From: Bacillus swezeyi
GTDB taxonomy: Bacteria; Bacillota; Bacilli; Bacillales; Bacillaceae
Reading direction: 5' to 3'
Length of the DNA stretch: 64,000 nucleotides
NCBI RefSeq assembly: GCF_001969815.1
Contig: NZ_MRBK01000001.1
Coordinates: forward strand, 124,001 to 188,000
Shown: one piece after another, positions 8,274 through 16,781 of the stretch
How positions within the stretch are numbered: position 1 is the first letter of the stretch
How the letters are laid out: every line of letters begins with the position of its first letter
Made by a program: the position numbers and the translations under genes
The notes under the pieces: generated by a model
The model's input: only the letters and a program-made list of their open reading frames with translations
Told to the model about the DNA's origin: nothing
Databases searched by the model: none

Positions 8274-10352
8274 ATGAGACGTTTACAATCTTTAGAAGCA
8301 ATCGAAAAAGTAAAAAGTGGAGATCGGCATATTTTACGGGATGCGGAATGGTTAAAATATCTTTTTTTGACAGAGGAACAAAATATTAATTTGGAGCGGG
8401 TTTCTTCTCTGGAAAAGATGCCTTCTCACCCCGTTCTTCTTTATGTTGAAAAAACGCTGCACATTTTGGAGCAAACCGATATTCCGCAACATGAAAAAGA
8501 CATCATCGAAGAGGTTCTCATTTGGAGTGAGGCAGCTAAATGCGGTCAGCCCCATAAAAGAAAGGAGTGGCGGGACAAAGGGTTCCAGCTCGCGATTCAT
8601 AATATAGGATCGGCGCAGATTTATGCAAATCGGAACAAGACACTTATGCCTGAACGGCAAGACATTGAGGAACTGGTATATATTTTGATTTTGACGCACG
8701 GTCTTGTCGGACAGTATATCCGCGGGGAAACGAGGTACCGGCAATTCACGCCTCTGATTGATTGGATTGAAGCATCTAGATCGGCGGACATCGACATGAA
8801 ACGGGTTCTGTATGGACTGAACAAATGTATTATTGCAGGGGTTTCGCCTGAGCTTTGGGAATCAATTGAGCAAGACGTGAACCAGGTCATTAAGCAGATT
8901 GCCAAAGGGAAAAGGAACATGGACTGGCCGTTTCCGGAAAGAATGAAAAAATTACGGAAACAAGCGCTCAGTTTGGGGGAAGACAGCAGCTTTTATGAGC
9001 GATTTCTGAAGGAGCATTCGGCTGAAGAGGTACTGCGGCGGTTGTTTGAGAAAGCAGACTTGTGGTATGTGGAATCTGCACTTTCTGCGTTCAGTTTCGA
9101 AGAGTTTGTCAAAATCTTTTTGCTCATCCTTCGTTCAGCCAATCCTTTATCAATCAGGCACATCAGCTTTGAACCGCTGATGAAGGATATGTACCGCGAC
9201 TATCAAGGTGTACGGCATACAAATATTTATAAGAAGCGGATTATCGAAGCATGCCTGAAAGACATGTCCATCAGCGATTTGCTTTATGGCGAGGTGCCGG
9301 TGAATGAGCATGTATCGCTTTCTGTCCAGCCGTTTGATCAAGCTTCTGAAATTGTAGGTGTCACTTTTTCGTTTTCAAAGGCCGGACTGAAGCTGATCGA
9401 ATTTTGCCAGGAAGCGGAGAAGTCGCCTTTATATGAACGGGCGATCGTACTGCTTTATGACTTTTTTGAGTTTCGCAAGGATTCATTTGACCGCCTGCAA
9501 AATGAGCAGGCTTATTTGTCTGATATGAATGGTGCGGAAGATTATAAAAAGAAGATTGCAGATTATGCCGTAGGAGAGAAGATGCTTGATATCGGAGCCG
9601 GCGGCGGAGTAATGCTTGATTTGCTGACAGAGCATCATCCGGAAGCCGAAATCATCGGAATCGATCTGTCGGTCAACGTCATTGAAGAGCTGCAAAAAAG
9701 AAAAGTGCGGGAGCATAAACCGTGGCAGGTCAAACAGGCTGATGCATTGGATTTGCCTGAGTACTTTGAACAAGAAAGTGTCGACACCATCGTTTTTTCA
9801 TCCATTTTGCATGAACTGTTTTCATATATTCCGTATGAAGGTAGGAAATTTAATCACCGCGTCATCTCGAAAGCATTAAAAAGCTCCTTTGACGTACTGA
9901 AGGCAGGGGGCAGAATCATTATCAGGGACGGAATCATGACAGAAGACAAGGGTGAGCTGCGCTGTATCCGCTTTAAAGATCCGCGCGGAATGGATTTTCT
10001 GAAAAGGTATGTCCGCGATTTTAAAGGGCGCAGCGTACAGGTTCTCAAGATGGAGAAGGATGCGGCGATGCTGTATGTCAATGATGCGATGGAATTTCTC
10101 TATACATATACATGGGGGGAAGAAGCGTACCCTCATGAAGTGCAGGAGCAGTTTGGCTATTTTACGCCTTCGGAGTTTCAAGCCTGTATTGAGAAAGAGC
10201 TTGGGGAATGTGCGAATATTCTTGTGTTCGAGCATTATTTGCAGAAAGGGTATGAAGAGCATCTCTCTCCTAAAATTGAATTGACCGACCGGCATGGTGA
10301 TCCCGTTTCTTTGCCTGACAGCACCTGTTTTATTGTCATTGAGAAAAGATAG
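8274..10352 (+). CDS. Large protein with C-terminal class I methyltransferase domain
   Basis: The protein has 692 residues. The SAM-binding fold starts near residue 430: motif I is MLDIGAGGGVMLDLL, the acidic end of strand 2 is IIGIDLS, and motif IV is VFSSILHELFSYIP. The first 420 residues are mostly helical and match no domain I know. They include a region around 340-420 that could serve substrate recognition. GGGAAG lies before the ATG, and a terminator follows the stop. The target could be RNA, protein or a small molecule; nothing in the context decides. Confidence 0.8.
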   Translation: MRRLQSLEAIEKVKSGDRHILRDAEWLKYLFLTEEQNINLERVSSLEKMPSHPVLLYVEKTLHILEQTDIPQHEKDIIEEVLIWSEAAKCGQPHKRKEWRDKGFQLAIHNIGSAQIYANRNKTLMPERQDIEELVYILILTHGLVGQYIRGETRYRQFTPLIDWIEASRSADIDMKRVLYGLNKCIIAGVSPELWESIEQDVNQVIKQIAKGKRNMDWPFPERMKKLRKQALSLGEDSSFYERFLKEHSAEEVLRRLFEKADLWYVESALSAFSFEEFVKIFLLILRSANPLSIRHISFEPLMKDMYRDYQGVRHTNIYKKRIIEACLKDMSISDLLYGEVPVNEHVSLSVQPFDQASEIVGVTFSFSKAGLKLIEFCQEAEKSPLYERAIVLLYDFFEFRKDSFDRLQNEQAYLSDMNGAEDYKKKIADYAVGEKMLDIGAGGGVMLDLLTEHHPEAEIIGIDLSVNVIEELQKRKVREHKPWQVKQADALDLPEYFEQESVDTIVFSSILHELFSYIPYEGRKFNHRVISKALKSSFDVLKAGGRIIIRDGIMTEDKGELRCIRFKDPRGMDFLKRYVRDFKGRSVQVLKMEKDAAMLYVNDAMEFLYTYTWGEEAYPHEVQEQFGYFTPSEFQACIEKELGECANILVFEHYLQKGYEEHLSPKIELTDRHGDPVSLPDSTCFIVIEKR

Positions 10353-10353
10353 C

Positions 10354-10381
10354 AAAAAAGCACCTTCTAAAGGTGCTTTTT
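10354..10381. terminator. Bidirectional terminator
   Basis: An AAAAAAGCACCTT / AAGGTGCTTTTT hairpin lies between the methyltransferase stop and the convergent ycdA stop. A and T tracts on both sides make it work in either direction. Confidence 0.9.
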
Positions 10382-10384
10382 GCG

Positions 10385-11452
10385 TTAGTTTTTAAAGAAG
10401 CTGCTGAAGTAATCCTCAGTCGTGTAATCATTAAGGTCAAGCTGCCATTTGCCGTCTTTTGTTTTGTTCATTTTGACTTCAACGGTTTTTTCGCTTGAAG
10501 CGGTCTCTACCTTTTTGAGTTCTTCCACCATGGCGTCGATTGTAGGGCTGATTAGTTCCTCGCGGGAAATGTAATCTTTTCCGCTGTTTTTGACGTATTC
10601 TTCCATTCTCTTTTGAACTCTTTTTTCGAGATCTGAGCTATCGATCGGTGTGACTGTTGTTTCAACTGTCGCTTCGTCGCTTGTAATCGTTTTTGTAACC
10701 GCTTTGACTTTTGCTTTGTCCTGATAGACGTTTTGAATAGTGCTGATCAGCTTGTTCAATTTCTTTTTATCGACTTGATCTTCATCATAGATGCCCATAT
10801 TCTTGATAAGCGATTTTTGGCCGCCTTCAAGATAATCAGTAACGATTTCACGTTTGTTTTCGCCCGTCAATTTTTCAAAGTTGTCGTTATCCTTGCCGAA
10901 AAGCGTGATATCTGTATAAGCAAGCAAGGCTTTGGCCGGATCGTCAAGCTTTTTGGCAGTATCTAAAATGTCGCTGCTGCCGCCGTCGATTGTGAATTCA
11001 ATCGGCTCGACTTTTTCGTCGCCATAAGTTTCAGGTGTATATTCAAGCTGAAACTTTTCGCCTTTATCAACCTGGTAGTAAATATATCCTTCGGTTGATT
11101 TATCAGGATTTAGCGAGGCGGACGAAAGCCCTTCATTATTAGAATACATTGACACATCCGAAACTTTAGAGTCGTCCTGGTAAAGACTGAACGATCTCTT
11201 GTTGATGGACAATGGTTTTTGGCCTGTATTCTTTATGGACACTTTTACTTTTAAGATAAGTTCGCCTTCACCTAGTTTTGTTGTTGAATCCTCAGGCAGT
11301 GTATATTCGGAGCTGACAACTTTAACCTCTGCATTGTCCGCTTTTTTTGTATCTTCTTTTTCACCGCTTGCGCTTTTATTGCCTCCGCAAGCTGCTGACA
11401 CGACGGCTACGATCATCAAAAGCATCATCAGAAAAAACTTTTTGCTGCGCAT
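10385..11452 (-). CDS. ycdA: Lipoprotein YcdA (DUF5105)
   Basis: The 355-aa secreted lipoprotein has a signal peptide ending in the lipobox VSAAC, with Cys22 the lipidated residue. A charged linker (about 23-45) is followed by an immunoglobulin-like domain (about 45-140, DUF4352-like) and a helical C-terminal half with the DUF5105 pattern. B. subtilis YcdA is a membrane-anchored lipoprotein linked to swarming. The start is ATG with GGAG upstream. In B. subtilis, as I recall, ycdB, ycdC, cwlK and ycdF lie close by; here ycdF-like and ycdB/C-like genes are about 25 kb away. Confidence 0.88.
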   Translation of the reverse strand: MRSKKFFLMMLLMIVAVVSAACGGNKSASGEKEDTKKADNAEVKVVSSEYTLPEDSTTKLGEGELILKVKVSIKNTGQKPLSINKRSFSLYQDDSKVSDVSMYSNNEGLSSASLNPDKSTEGYIYYQVDKGEKFQLEYTPETYGDEKVEPIEFTIDGGSSDILDTAKKLDDPAKALLAYTDITLFGKDNDNFEKLTGENKREIVTDYLEGGQKSLIKNMGIYDEDQVDKKKLNKLISTIQNVYQDKAKVKAVTKTITSDEATVETTVTPIDSSDLEKRVQKRMEEYVKNSGKDYISREELISPTIDAMVEELKKVETASSEKTVEVKMNKTKDGKWQLDLNDYTTEDYFSSFFKN

Positions 11453-11506
11453 GGTCTGTCTCCTTTTTTATTAATTTTTTCAATGTTATGTAAATGAAAA
11501 GAAAAT

Positions 11507-11561
11507 GCCGGTTTAGGGCATAAAGCCCTCTCTTCGGGATGGATCTTACTCAAGTCCCGGT
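11507..11561 (-). other. Structured 5' leader of ycdA
   Basis: On the transcribed (minus) strand two stable hairpins lie about 55-110 bases before the ycdA start: CGGGA / TCCCG with a 15-base loop, then AGGGC / GCCCT with a 5-base loop. Outer CCGG blocks (11508-11511 and 11557-11560) could close a three-way junction. No T tract follows, so it is not a simple terminator. I do not recognise a known riboswitch class. Confidence 0.4.
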
Positions 11562-11939
11562 CATTTCATTTATCTAACAGTGAAAATTTGATTATAAATC
11601 TTCCTTTTTCCTCAGTTTCTATAAAAAAACAGAAACAACATCACTCATTTTAAGGTTTAAAGAATCATTAATAAATAGGTGATAAATACTAATTTTGGAC
11701 AATGATTTGCAAGATTAGACATGATTTCAAAGTTTGGGTGGTACAAAGAGACTAAAACTTTAGGATGACACAAGTGTGTATTAAATTGAAGAAAATCCAT
11801 TTTTTTCAGCGTTCAGCATAAATATTCACTAGAGAAACATAAGAAATCGTTTCGGAAAGTCAGTGAAGCAGAAACCGATGGACAAATCCCTGCGGATGAA
11901 TAAATAGTCCTGGTTTCGGGTTTCCTTAACTTAAGCTTA

Positions 11940-12110
11940 AAATTTAGTAGATCAATCGATGCAGAATGCCTTGAGATTTTCTCTCTGGTTGATGGCGCAG
12001 AAATGATTAGAGGGGACTGGCAGTTCACAAGAGGAATGCTTTTGTTAAAACAGCCGGCGGTGATCGGCTCAAATGAAGAATCGGCGAACATCCGATGCTG
12101 GAGAGGGTAA
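11940..12110 (+). pseudogene. Unidentified decayed coding fragment
   Basis: The roughly 700-base gap between ycdA and the YfcC-type gene is AT-rich for 300 bases and then gains coding-like composition. One plus-strand frame reads IDAECLEIFSLVDGAEMIRG and continues to a stop at 12108, without a plausible start. It looks like the tail of a broken gene, family unknown. The rest of 11562-11940 shows nothing I can name. Confidence 0.25.
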
Positions 12111-12152
12111 AGGCACCCGGCTCAACATGAAGTGAAAAGCCGAAAAGGCTCT

Positions 12153-13553
12153 TCACTTGATGCCAATCATCATTGCGATGATGATTGCGGCAGCGCCGAT
12201 GATGAACCAGCCGACGATCAGTTTCCAGACAAACTTGATCCAGCGTTCATAAGGAATGCCCGCAATCGCGAGCGAAGCCATCAGTACACCTGAAGTCGGA
12301 ATAATGGAATTGGTAATACCGTCTCCATATTGATAAGCAAATACGGCAATCTGTCGTTCAAATCCCAATAAATCGGCCAGCGGCGCCATAAGGGGCATTG
12401 TGGTTGCAGCCTGCCCGCTCCCTGATGGAATAAACGTATTGATCACGACTTGGACGACGAACATGCCGATGGCGCTGATTTCATTTGGAAGCGTGCTGAT
12501 CGCAGAAGCCAGACTGCTGATGATCGTATCAATGATCTGGCCGTCTTCCAGCACGACGACGATCGCCCGGGCGAAGCCGACAATCAGCGCTCCGTATACA
12601 ACTTGCTTCATTCCGTCAACAAATGAACCGAACGTCTTGTTGATGCTGAGCACGCCGGCAAAGCCGGCTGCGAGTCCGATGATCAGAAAGCCGGCCGACA
12701 GTTCGGTTAAAAACCAGCCCCATTTAAACACACCGAAAATATTGATCCCAAAGCCCAAAGCAACGATCAGAAAAACGAGGCCGTGCCTTAGTGTGAAAGA
12801 AACAGCAGGCTGTCCTGCCGCGACCTCTTCGTTCATCTCGGCAGCTGTCCCATACATCAATCCGGTTTCCGGACTCACTTTTACTTTTTGTGCATATCTC
12901 ATGACGTAAAATATGGAAAAGCCAAGCATCACAACATAAACAGCCAGCCTGTAACCGATGGCGCTGAAAATAGGAACTTCAGCAATCGTCTGCGCGATTC
13001 CGACGGTGAAAGGATTCAGCATGCCGCCGGTAAAGCCCGCTGCGGCGCCGAGAGAGATTATGGCCAGCCCGGTCAATGAATCATAGCCAAGCGCTCTTGC
13101 AACGGCGATACCGATCGGAACAAAAATGATCGTTTCTTCAGACAATCCGATGGTCGCGCCGCCGAGTGAAAAGGCGAACATGATGACCGGGATCAGCAGG
13201 ACGCCCCGTTTTTTCAGCCGCCGCACCAATACATTGACACCGGCATTGATCATTCCTGTTTGATGGATGATGCCAAAAGCGCCTCCAATCAAAAAAATGT
13301 AAAAAATAATGTCTGCCGACTGCATCATACCTTCCGGGACGGCTTTGAATAAATCAAATAAACCAACAGGGCCGGCATCTGTTTGCTGGTAGCTTCCTTG
13401 AACGATTACCGTTTGTCCGTTTTTTTCAACCCGTTCAAATGTTCCGGAAGGGATGATATAAGACGCTATAGCGGCCAGAATCATAATGAAAAAAATCAGT
13501 GCATATGTGTGGGGAAATCGTAATCGTGTTTTCTTCGGGGCGTCATTGCTCAT
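12153..13553 (-). CDS. YfcC-family carboxylate/amino acid transporter
   Basis: The 466-aa membrane protein has about 12 hydrophobic segments and belongs to the YfcC/DcuC-like group (PF03606). It contains the IIPSGTFERVEKNG segment after the first helix, GATIGLSEETIIFVP and the NTFIPSGSGQAATTMPLMAP motif. These carriers move C4-dicarboxylates, basic amino acids or small peptides. It is divergent from an M20 amidohydrolase 125 bases away. The pair suggests uptake of an N-acylated amino acid or aminoacyl conjugate followed by cytoplasmic hydrolysis, as in AbgT-AbgAB. Substrate assignment is inference. A GGAG site precedes the ATG. Confidence 0.88.
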   Translation of the reverse strand: MSNDAPKKTRLRFPHTYALIFFIMILAAIASYIIPSGTFERVEKNGQTVIVQGSYQQTDAGPVGLFDLFKAVPEGMMQSADIIFYIFLIGGAFGIIHQTGMINAGVNVLVRRLKKRGVLLIPVIMFAFSLGGATIGLSEETIIFVPIGIAVARALGYDSLTGLAIISLGAAAGFTGGMLNPFTVGIAQTIAEVPIFSAIGYRLAVYVVMLGFSIFYVMRYAQKVKVSPETGLMYGTAAEMNEEVAAGQPAVSFTLRHGLVFLIVALGFGINIFGVFKWGWFLTELSAGFLIIGLAAGFAGVLSINKTFGSFVDGMKQVVYGALIVGFARAIVVVLEDGQIIDTIISSLASAISTLPNEISAIGMFVVQVVINTFIPSGSGQAATTMPLMAPLADLLGFERQIAVFAYQYGDGITNSIIPTSGVLMASLAIAGIPYERWIKFVWKLIVGWFIIGAAAIIIAMMIGIK

Positions 13554-13602
13554 TCAGCAAATCTCCTTTATAATGTATTGTTATACAAATATTTTTATAT
13601 TT

Positions 13603-13627
13603 AAACATTATTAATATATAAACATTA
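13603..13627. promoter_or_regulatory. Direct repeat in divergent promoter region
   Basis: AAACATTA occurs at 13603-13610 and again at 13620-13627, 17 bases apart, in the very AT-rich region between the transporter and the amidohydrolase. It may be an activator or repressor site shared by both promoters. No local regulator gene is present. Confidence 0.3.
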
Positions 13628-13678
13628 GTTTGTCAATCCCCTGGAATATAAGGTTCAAAAGCAGAAGGGAGAACAGTT

Positions 13679-14848
13679 ATGAAAAAACAAATTGAGAAAG
13701 AAATCGAAAATATTCGTGAAGATTTGCTGCATATCAGCCAGTATATAGGCAACCATCCTGAACTTGGCCATGAGGAATTCAAAGCTTCAAGGATCCTCTC
13801 AGAAGAGCTGAAAAAACACGGCTTTAAAGTGGAATTAGGAACATCAGGACTTGCTACGGCATTTACAGCTGAATATGACAGCGGCCGGCCCGGCCCTTCC
13901 ATCGGATTTATGGCGGAATATGATGCGCTTCCCGACCTGGGTCATGCCTGCGGCCATAATTTGATCGGGACAATGTCTGTCGGAGCTGTAATCGGCGTCA
14001 GCAAAGTCATTGAATCATGCGGAGGCAAAGTGTATGTATATGGAACACCTGCCGAGGAAACGAAAGGCGGCAAAGTAACCATGGCCGAACAAGGGGTTTT
14101 TGACCATCTTGATGCTGCCATGATGGTACATCCTTACTGTAGACATGAAAAAAGCGGAACATCGCTGGCGATGGACGCCATTCAATTTGAATTTTTCGGA
14201 AAGGCTTCACATGCCGCCGGAGCGCCGCATGAAGGAATCAATGCCCTTGACGCCGTAATTCAAACATTCAACGGCATAAATGCGCTCAGACAGCATATTC
14301 TGCCTGATGCACGGATTCACGGCATCATTCCTGAAGGAGGAAAAGCGGCGAATGTCGTGCCGGATTATGCAGTCGCACAATTTTACGTCAGGGGAGCTGA
14401 ACGCTCCTATGTCAATGAACTGCTCGAAAAAGTGAAAAATTGTGCAAAAGCGGCTGCACTTGCGACGGGCGCCCGGCTTGAAAGCTCTTTTTACGAATTA
14501 TCCTATGACGACTTGAAAACAAATGAAGCATTATCAGACGTATTTACAAAAAATATGATCGAACTAGGCGTCGATCCTGATGCGATTCATGAAAAAGCGG
14601 ATGGAGGAGGTTCGGTTGATATGGGGAATGTCAGCCAGGTCGCACCATCCATTCATCCATATGTGCAAATTTGCGATGAACCGTACGCGTGTCATACGCC
14701 GGAGTTTCGCGAAGCAGCTATGAGCAGCAAAGGGTTTGAAGGATTGATGCTCGGTGCAAAGTCGATGGCGTTTACCGCCTATGACCTGTTGACGAATGCA
14801 GAGCTTGTGAAAAAAGTGAAAGAAGAATTCAGGCAGCTGAAACAATAG
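13679..14848 (+). CDS. M20D-family amidohydrolase/aminoacylase
   Basis: The 389-aa zinc peptidase-fold enzyme is of the PM20D2/AbgB-like group. Metal and catalytic motifs are GFMAEYDALPDLGHACGHN (about 80-98), GTPAEETKGGK (about 121-131, catalytic Glu) and the dimerisation-domain motif GKASHAAGAPHEGINALDA. The late histidine is in ICDEPYACHTPEF. Members hydrolyse N-acyl amino acids, p-aminobenzoyl-glutamate or beta-alanyl dipeptides. The divergent YfcC-type carrier probably supplies its substrate. AGAAGGGAG precedes the ATG. Confidence 0.88.
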   Translation: MKKQIEKEIENIREDLLHISQYIGNHPELGHEEFKASRILSEELKKHGFKVELGTSGLATAFTAEYDSGRPGPSIGFMAEYDALPDLGHACGHNLIGTMSVGAVIGVSKVIESCGGKVYVYGTPAEETKGGKVTMAEQGVFDHLDAAMMVHPYCRHEKSGTSLAMDAIQFEFFGKASHAAGAPHEGINALDAVIQTFNGINALRQHILPDARIHGIIPEGGKAANVVPDYAVAQFYVRGAERSYVNELLEKVKNCAKAAALATGARLESSFYELSYDDLKTNEALSDVFTKNMIELGVDPDAIHEKADGGGSVDMGNVSQVAPSIHPYVQICDEPYACHTPEFREAAMSSKGFEGLMLGAKSMAFTAYDLLTNAELVKKVKEEFRQLKQ

Positions 14849-15119
14849 ACAGAGCGGGGGTTATTTTACAAAAAAAATCCCCGGATGGTCTAATTCAGGG
14901 CAAGAAGGTTAAACGGATGCCTTATTACCTATAAGAAGCAAGCAGGCTCGATATTGCGCTTTCCTTCCAGTAAGCTTTTTTACCTCTTCAAGAAGATGCC
15001 GACAAAATTAAATCACAATTGAGGTTTAAAGCTAGCGGCTTGCCTCTGATCAGTAATCGAAGACAATGGCAGATCAAAGGCGCTAATGCGATTATTCCTT
15101 AATTTTTTGAACCCTTCAA

Positions 15120-15128
15120 TGGTATAAT
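15120..15128 (+). promoter_or_regulatory. Extended -10 promoter for antisense RNA
   Basis: TGGTATAAT is an exact extended -10 element (TGnTATAAT). No good -35 is present, which extended -10 promoters can tolerate. Transcription would begin near 15135 and run toward the toxin gene on the opposite strand. Confidence 0.6.
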
Positions 15129-15181
15129 AAGTGTATACTGAATAGATATTGAACTTTTGAGTACACTGTTATTAAGGTTTT

Positions 15182-15219
15182 AAAAAAAGATCGGCAGATG
15201 CGCCAACATCTAACCGATC
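15182..15219 (-). terminator. Terminator of toxin mRNA
   Basis: On the minus strand the arms GATCGGTTAGATG and CATCTGCCGATC form a hairpin with a small internal loop, followed by seven T residues. It ends the toxin message about 50 bases after the stop codon and lies inside the antisense RNA. Confidence 0.75.
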
Positions 15220-15265
15220 GACAATAGAACAGCTCCTGTAAAGGAGTCAGCTTCAGCCTAATTTT

Positions 15266-15388
15266 TCAGGAGTAAGATCGTCTTAGTTTAGCGGCCAGGA
15301 CGTTCTTACTTTTTTTGTCTGATGACATTATAGCCACAATCAAAATGCCAAATGTAAACATTAGTTGGATCGCGCTTTCAACTGCCAT
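15266..15388 (-). CDS. Small membrane toxin, Hol_Tox/BsrG-TxpA type
   Basis: The 40-residue peptide starts MAVESAIQLMFTFGILIVAI and then turns basic (MSSDKKSKNVLAAKLRRSYS). One hydrophobic helix near the N-terminus plus a lysine-rich tail is the plan of putative holin-like toxins and of the type I toxins TxpA, BsrG and BsrE. It has a very strong Shine-Dalgarno (AAAGGGGGTGA) five bases before the ATG, but this is buried in a hairpin, a feature shared with BsrG-type messages. A weak promoter (TTGTTT, 16 bases, TAAAGT) sits at about 15462-15490. Such toxins insert in or stress the membrane when the antisense RNA is absent. Confidence 0.75.
   Translation of the reverse strand: MAVESAIQLMFTFGILIVAIMSSDKKSKNVLAAKLRRSYS
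15271..15316 (+). terminator. Terminator of antisense RNA
   Basis: Arms AGTAAGATCGTC (15271-15282) and GACGTTCTTACT (15299-15310) pair over 12 positions with one mismatch, followed by a run of seven T. The stem is built from toxin codons, so coding and terminator functions overlap. Confidence 0.7.
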
Positions 15389-15391
15389 ACC

Positions 15392-15423
15392 CTCACCCCC
15401 TTTCGTCAAGAAATGGAGGTGAG
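15392..15423 (-). promoter_or_regulatory. Hairpin sequestering the toxin ribosome binding site
   Basis: In the toxin message CUCACCUCC (15415-15423) pairs with GGGGGUGAG (15392-15400) over nine positions, one a G-U wobble, across a 14-base loop. The second arm contains the Shine-Dalgarno, so translation is blocked unless the structure opens. A second hairpin, GGTGA / TCACC, can form next to it and could compete. Confidence 0.65.
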
Positions 15424-15603
15424 CTGATCACCCTTTTAGAAGTTGATTCTATTGTTAGTTTTACTTTATCTAAAGCGGTTGAAAAAACAAGGTGTCCTTT
15501 TTTGGGTTTCCTAGAAAGGAATAAGGCTCGATTAGTGGGTAGTATAGCTCTGTTAATCAAAAAAGAGCCGGCGGTGCGTCAGATCTTCGAGTGGAATCCA
15601 TAA

Positions 15604-16209
15604 GGGCCTTTACCATCTCCAATCGGAGCCGATGGGCCTGCGAACTTATACAATGCCGTAAAAGTAGCGGCGAGCGAGGAGGCGAAAGGGAAAGGAACGC
15701 TTATCGTCATGAATGACCGCATCGGAGCCGCACGGTACGTGACAAAAACCAATACAACTGCTCCTGATACATTTCAGTCGGAAGAGATGGGCTTTCTCGG
15801 CAATATTGCCGACGACATTTATTTTCATAATGAAGTGACGAAAAAGCATACGATAGAAACGGATTTTGACATTTCAAAAATCGATAAGCTTCCTCAAGTC
15901 GATATTATTTATGGTTATCAAAGCGACGGGCGCTATTTATTCGATGCCGCTGTCAAAGCAGGGGCGAAAGGGATCATCTATGCGGGAAGCGGAAACGGCT
16001 CGATTTCCAATGAAGCAAAAAAAGGCGCGGCCGTCATTCGCTCCAGCCGCACCGGAAGCGGAATCGTAACACCGAATCCGGAGCTGGAAAAGAAACATCT
16101 GTCGGCCTCCAATTCGTTGAACCCGCCAAAATCCCGGATTTTGCTAATGCTGGAACTGACCAAAACAGATGACCCTGAAAAAATCCAGAAATATTTTAAT
16201 GAGTATTGA
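15604..16209 (+). pseudogene. ansZ: 5'-truncated type II asparaginase
   Basis: The frame opens after a stop at 15601 and encodes the C-terminal 200 or so residues of a secreted L-asparaginase: GADGPANLYNAVKVA, VMNDRIGAARYVTKTNTT, and the C-terminal domain with GYQSDGRYLFDAAVKAGAKG. The signal or lipobox region and the N-terminal catalytic motifs with the active-site threonines are missing, so it cannot be an active enzyme. There is no start with a ribosome site; the first ATG is at 15709. A terminator follows. Bases 15424-15603 show only the toxin promoter region and unassigned sequence. The upstream toxin-antitoxin locus may mark the deletion junction. Confidence 0.85.
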
Positions 16210-16212
16210 TCA

Positions 16213-16240
16213 GAAAGCTGCCGGCGATTCGGCAGCTTTT
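16213..16240. terminator. Bidirectional terminator
   Basis: An AAAGCTGCC / GGCAGCTTT stem lies between the asparaginase remnant and the convergent GNAT gene, whose stop codon it touches. Confidence 0.85.
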
Positions 16241-16691
16241 ATAAATCCTGTGATAACCGGATCATATCGATGCATTGGATGCCATTTTCATAAATGGGTT
16301 CTGAATAATGCCTTATAAAAAAATCCCGGTCTACCCCTGTGATTCTGAATCCGCATTTTTGATAGAGAGCCAGCTGTCCGATGCTTGAATTTCCGGTGCC
16401 GATTTCAATCGTTTTGAACCCCTCTGATTTTGCCGTTTTTAGTGCATGCATGATCAGTTGTTTGCCGATTCCCTTTCCCTGCATCTCTTCTTTGACTGCA
16501 ATGTTGACCAATTCGGCCGTTTCAGGCCTTGTTGCCAGCAGTATATAAACCCCGGCAATTTCCCGGTTGATTTCAGCAGTAAAACATTGTCCTCTTTTGG
16601 CATAGTCTTTAATTAGTTTTTCTGAAGGATCTGCCGACAGCAGCAAGTCCATCGGAAGTGCGTTTTCCGATGGAAGTTTTCGAATGATCAT
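16239..16691 (-). CDS. GNAT-family N-acetyltransferase (YvbK-like)
   Basis: The 150-aa acetyltransferase has the acetyl-CoA pyrophosphate loop EEMQGKGIGKQLI (about 88-100) and the later LYQKCGFRITGVD motif. The beginning MIIRKLPSENALPMDLLLSA and overall length resemble B. subtilis YvbK. AGGAGG lies 8 bases before the ATG. It is divergent from the amidase. The acceptor substrate is unknown. Confidence 0.85.
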   Translation of the reverse strand: MIIRKLPSENALPMDLLLSADPSEKLIKDYAKRGQCFTAEINREIAGVYILLATRPETAELVNIAVKEEMQGKGIGKQLIMHALKTAKSEGFKTIEIGTGNSSIGQLALYQKCGFRITGVDRDFFIRHYSEPIYENGIQCIDMIRLSQDL

Positions 16692-16781
16692 TTTATTTTC
16701 CTCCTATCCTAAACAATTGAAATCCTCGAGGGGCTCGTGCAAAATAGTAAACACAAGCGAACTCAAAAGAGAGGTACCGAT

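Larger units (their letters stand above)
15135..15316 (+). ncRNA. Putative type I antitoxin RNA (RatA/SR4-like)
   Basis: An RNA of about 180 nt would run from the extended -10 promoter to a strong terminator at 15271-15316. It would be antisense to the last 17 codons and the whole 3' untranslated part of the toxin message, about 130 nt of overlap. RatA (against txpA) and SR4 (against bsrG) of B. subtilis have this convergent 3'-overlap layout and similar length. The start site is inferred, not measured. Confidence 0.6.

Noticed and set aside
11813-12091. 92-codon minus-strand frame in the ycdA-YfcC gap
   Set aside because: Cys- and Ser-rich translation with no ribosome site; the plus-strand remnant in the same place looks more protein-like.
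15232-15246. CTCCT / AGGAG hairpin as the antisense RNA terminator
   Set aside because: The stem is five pairs only and the nearest T run is 16 bases away; the hairpin at 15271-15316 is much better.
16737-16781. Upstream GTG extension of the amidase
   Set aside because: No ribosome site precedes it, while AGAGAGG stands correctly before ATG 16782.
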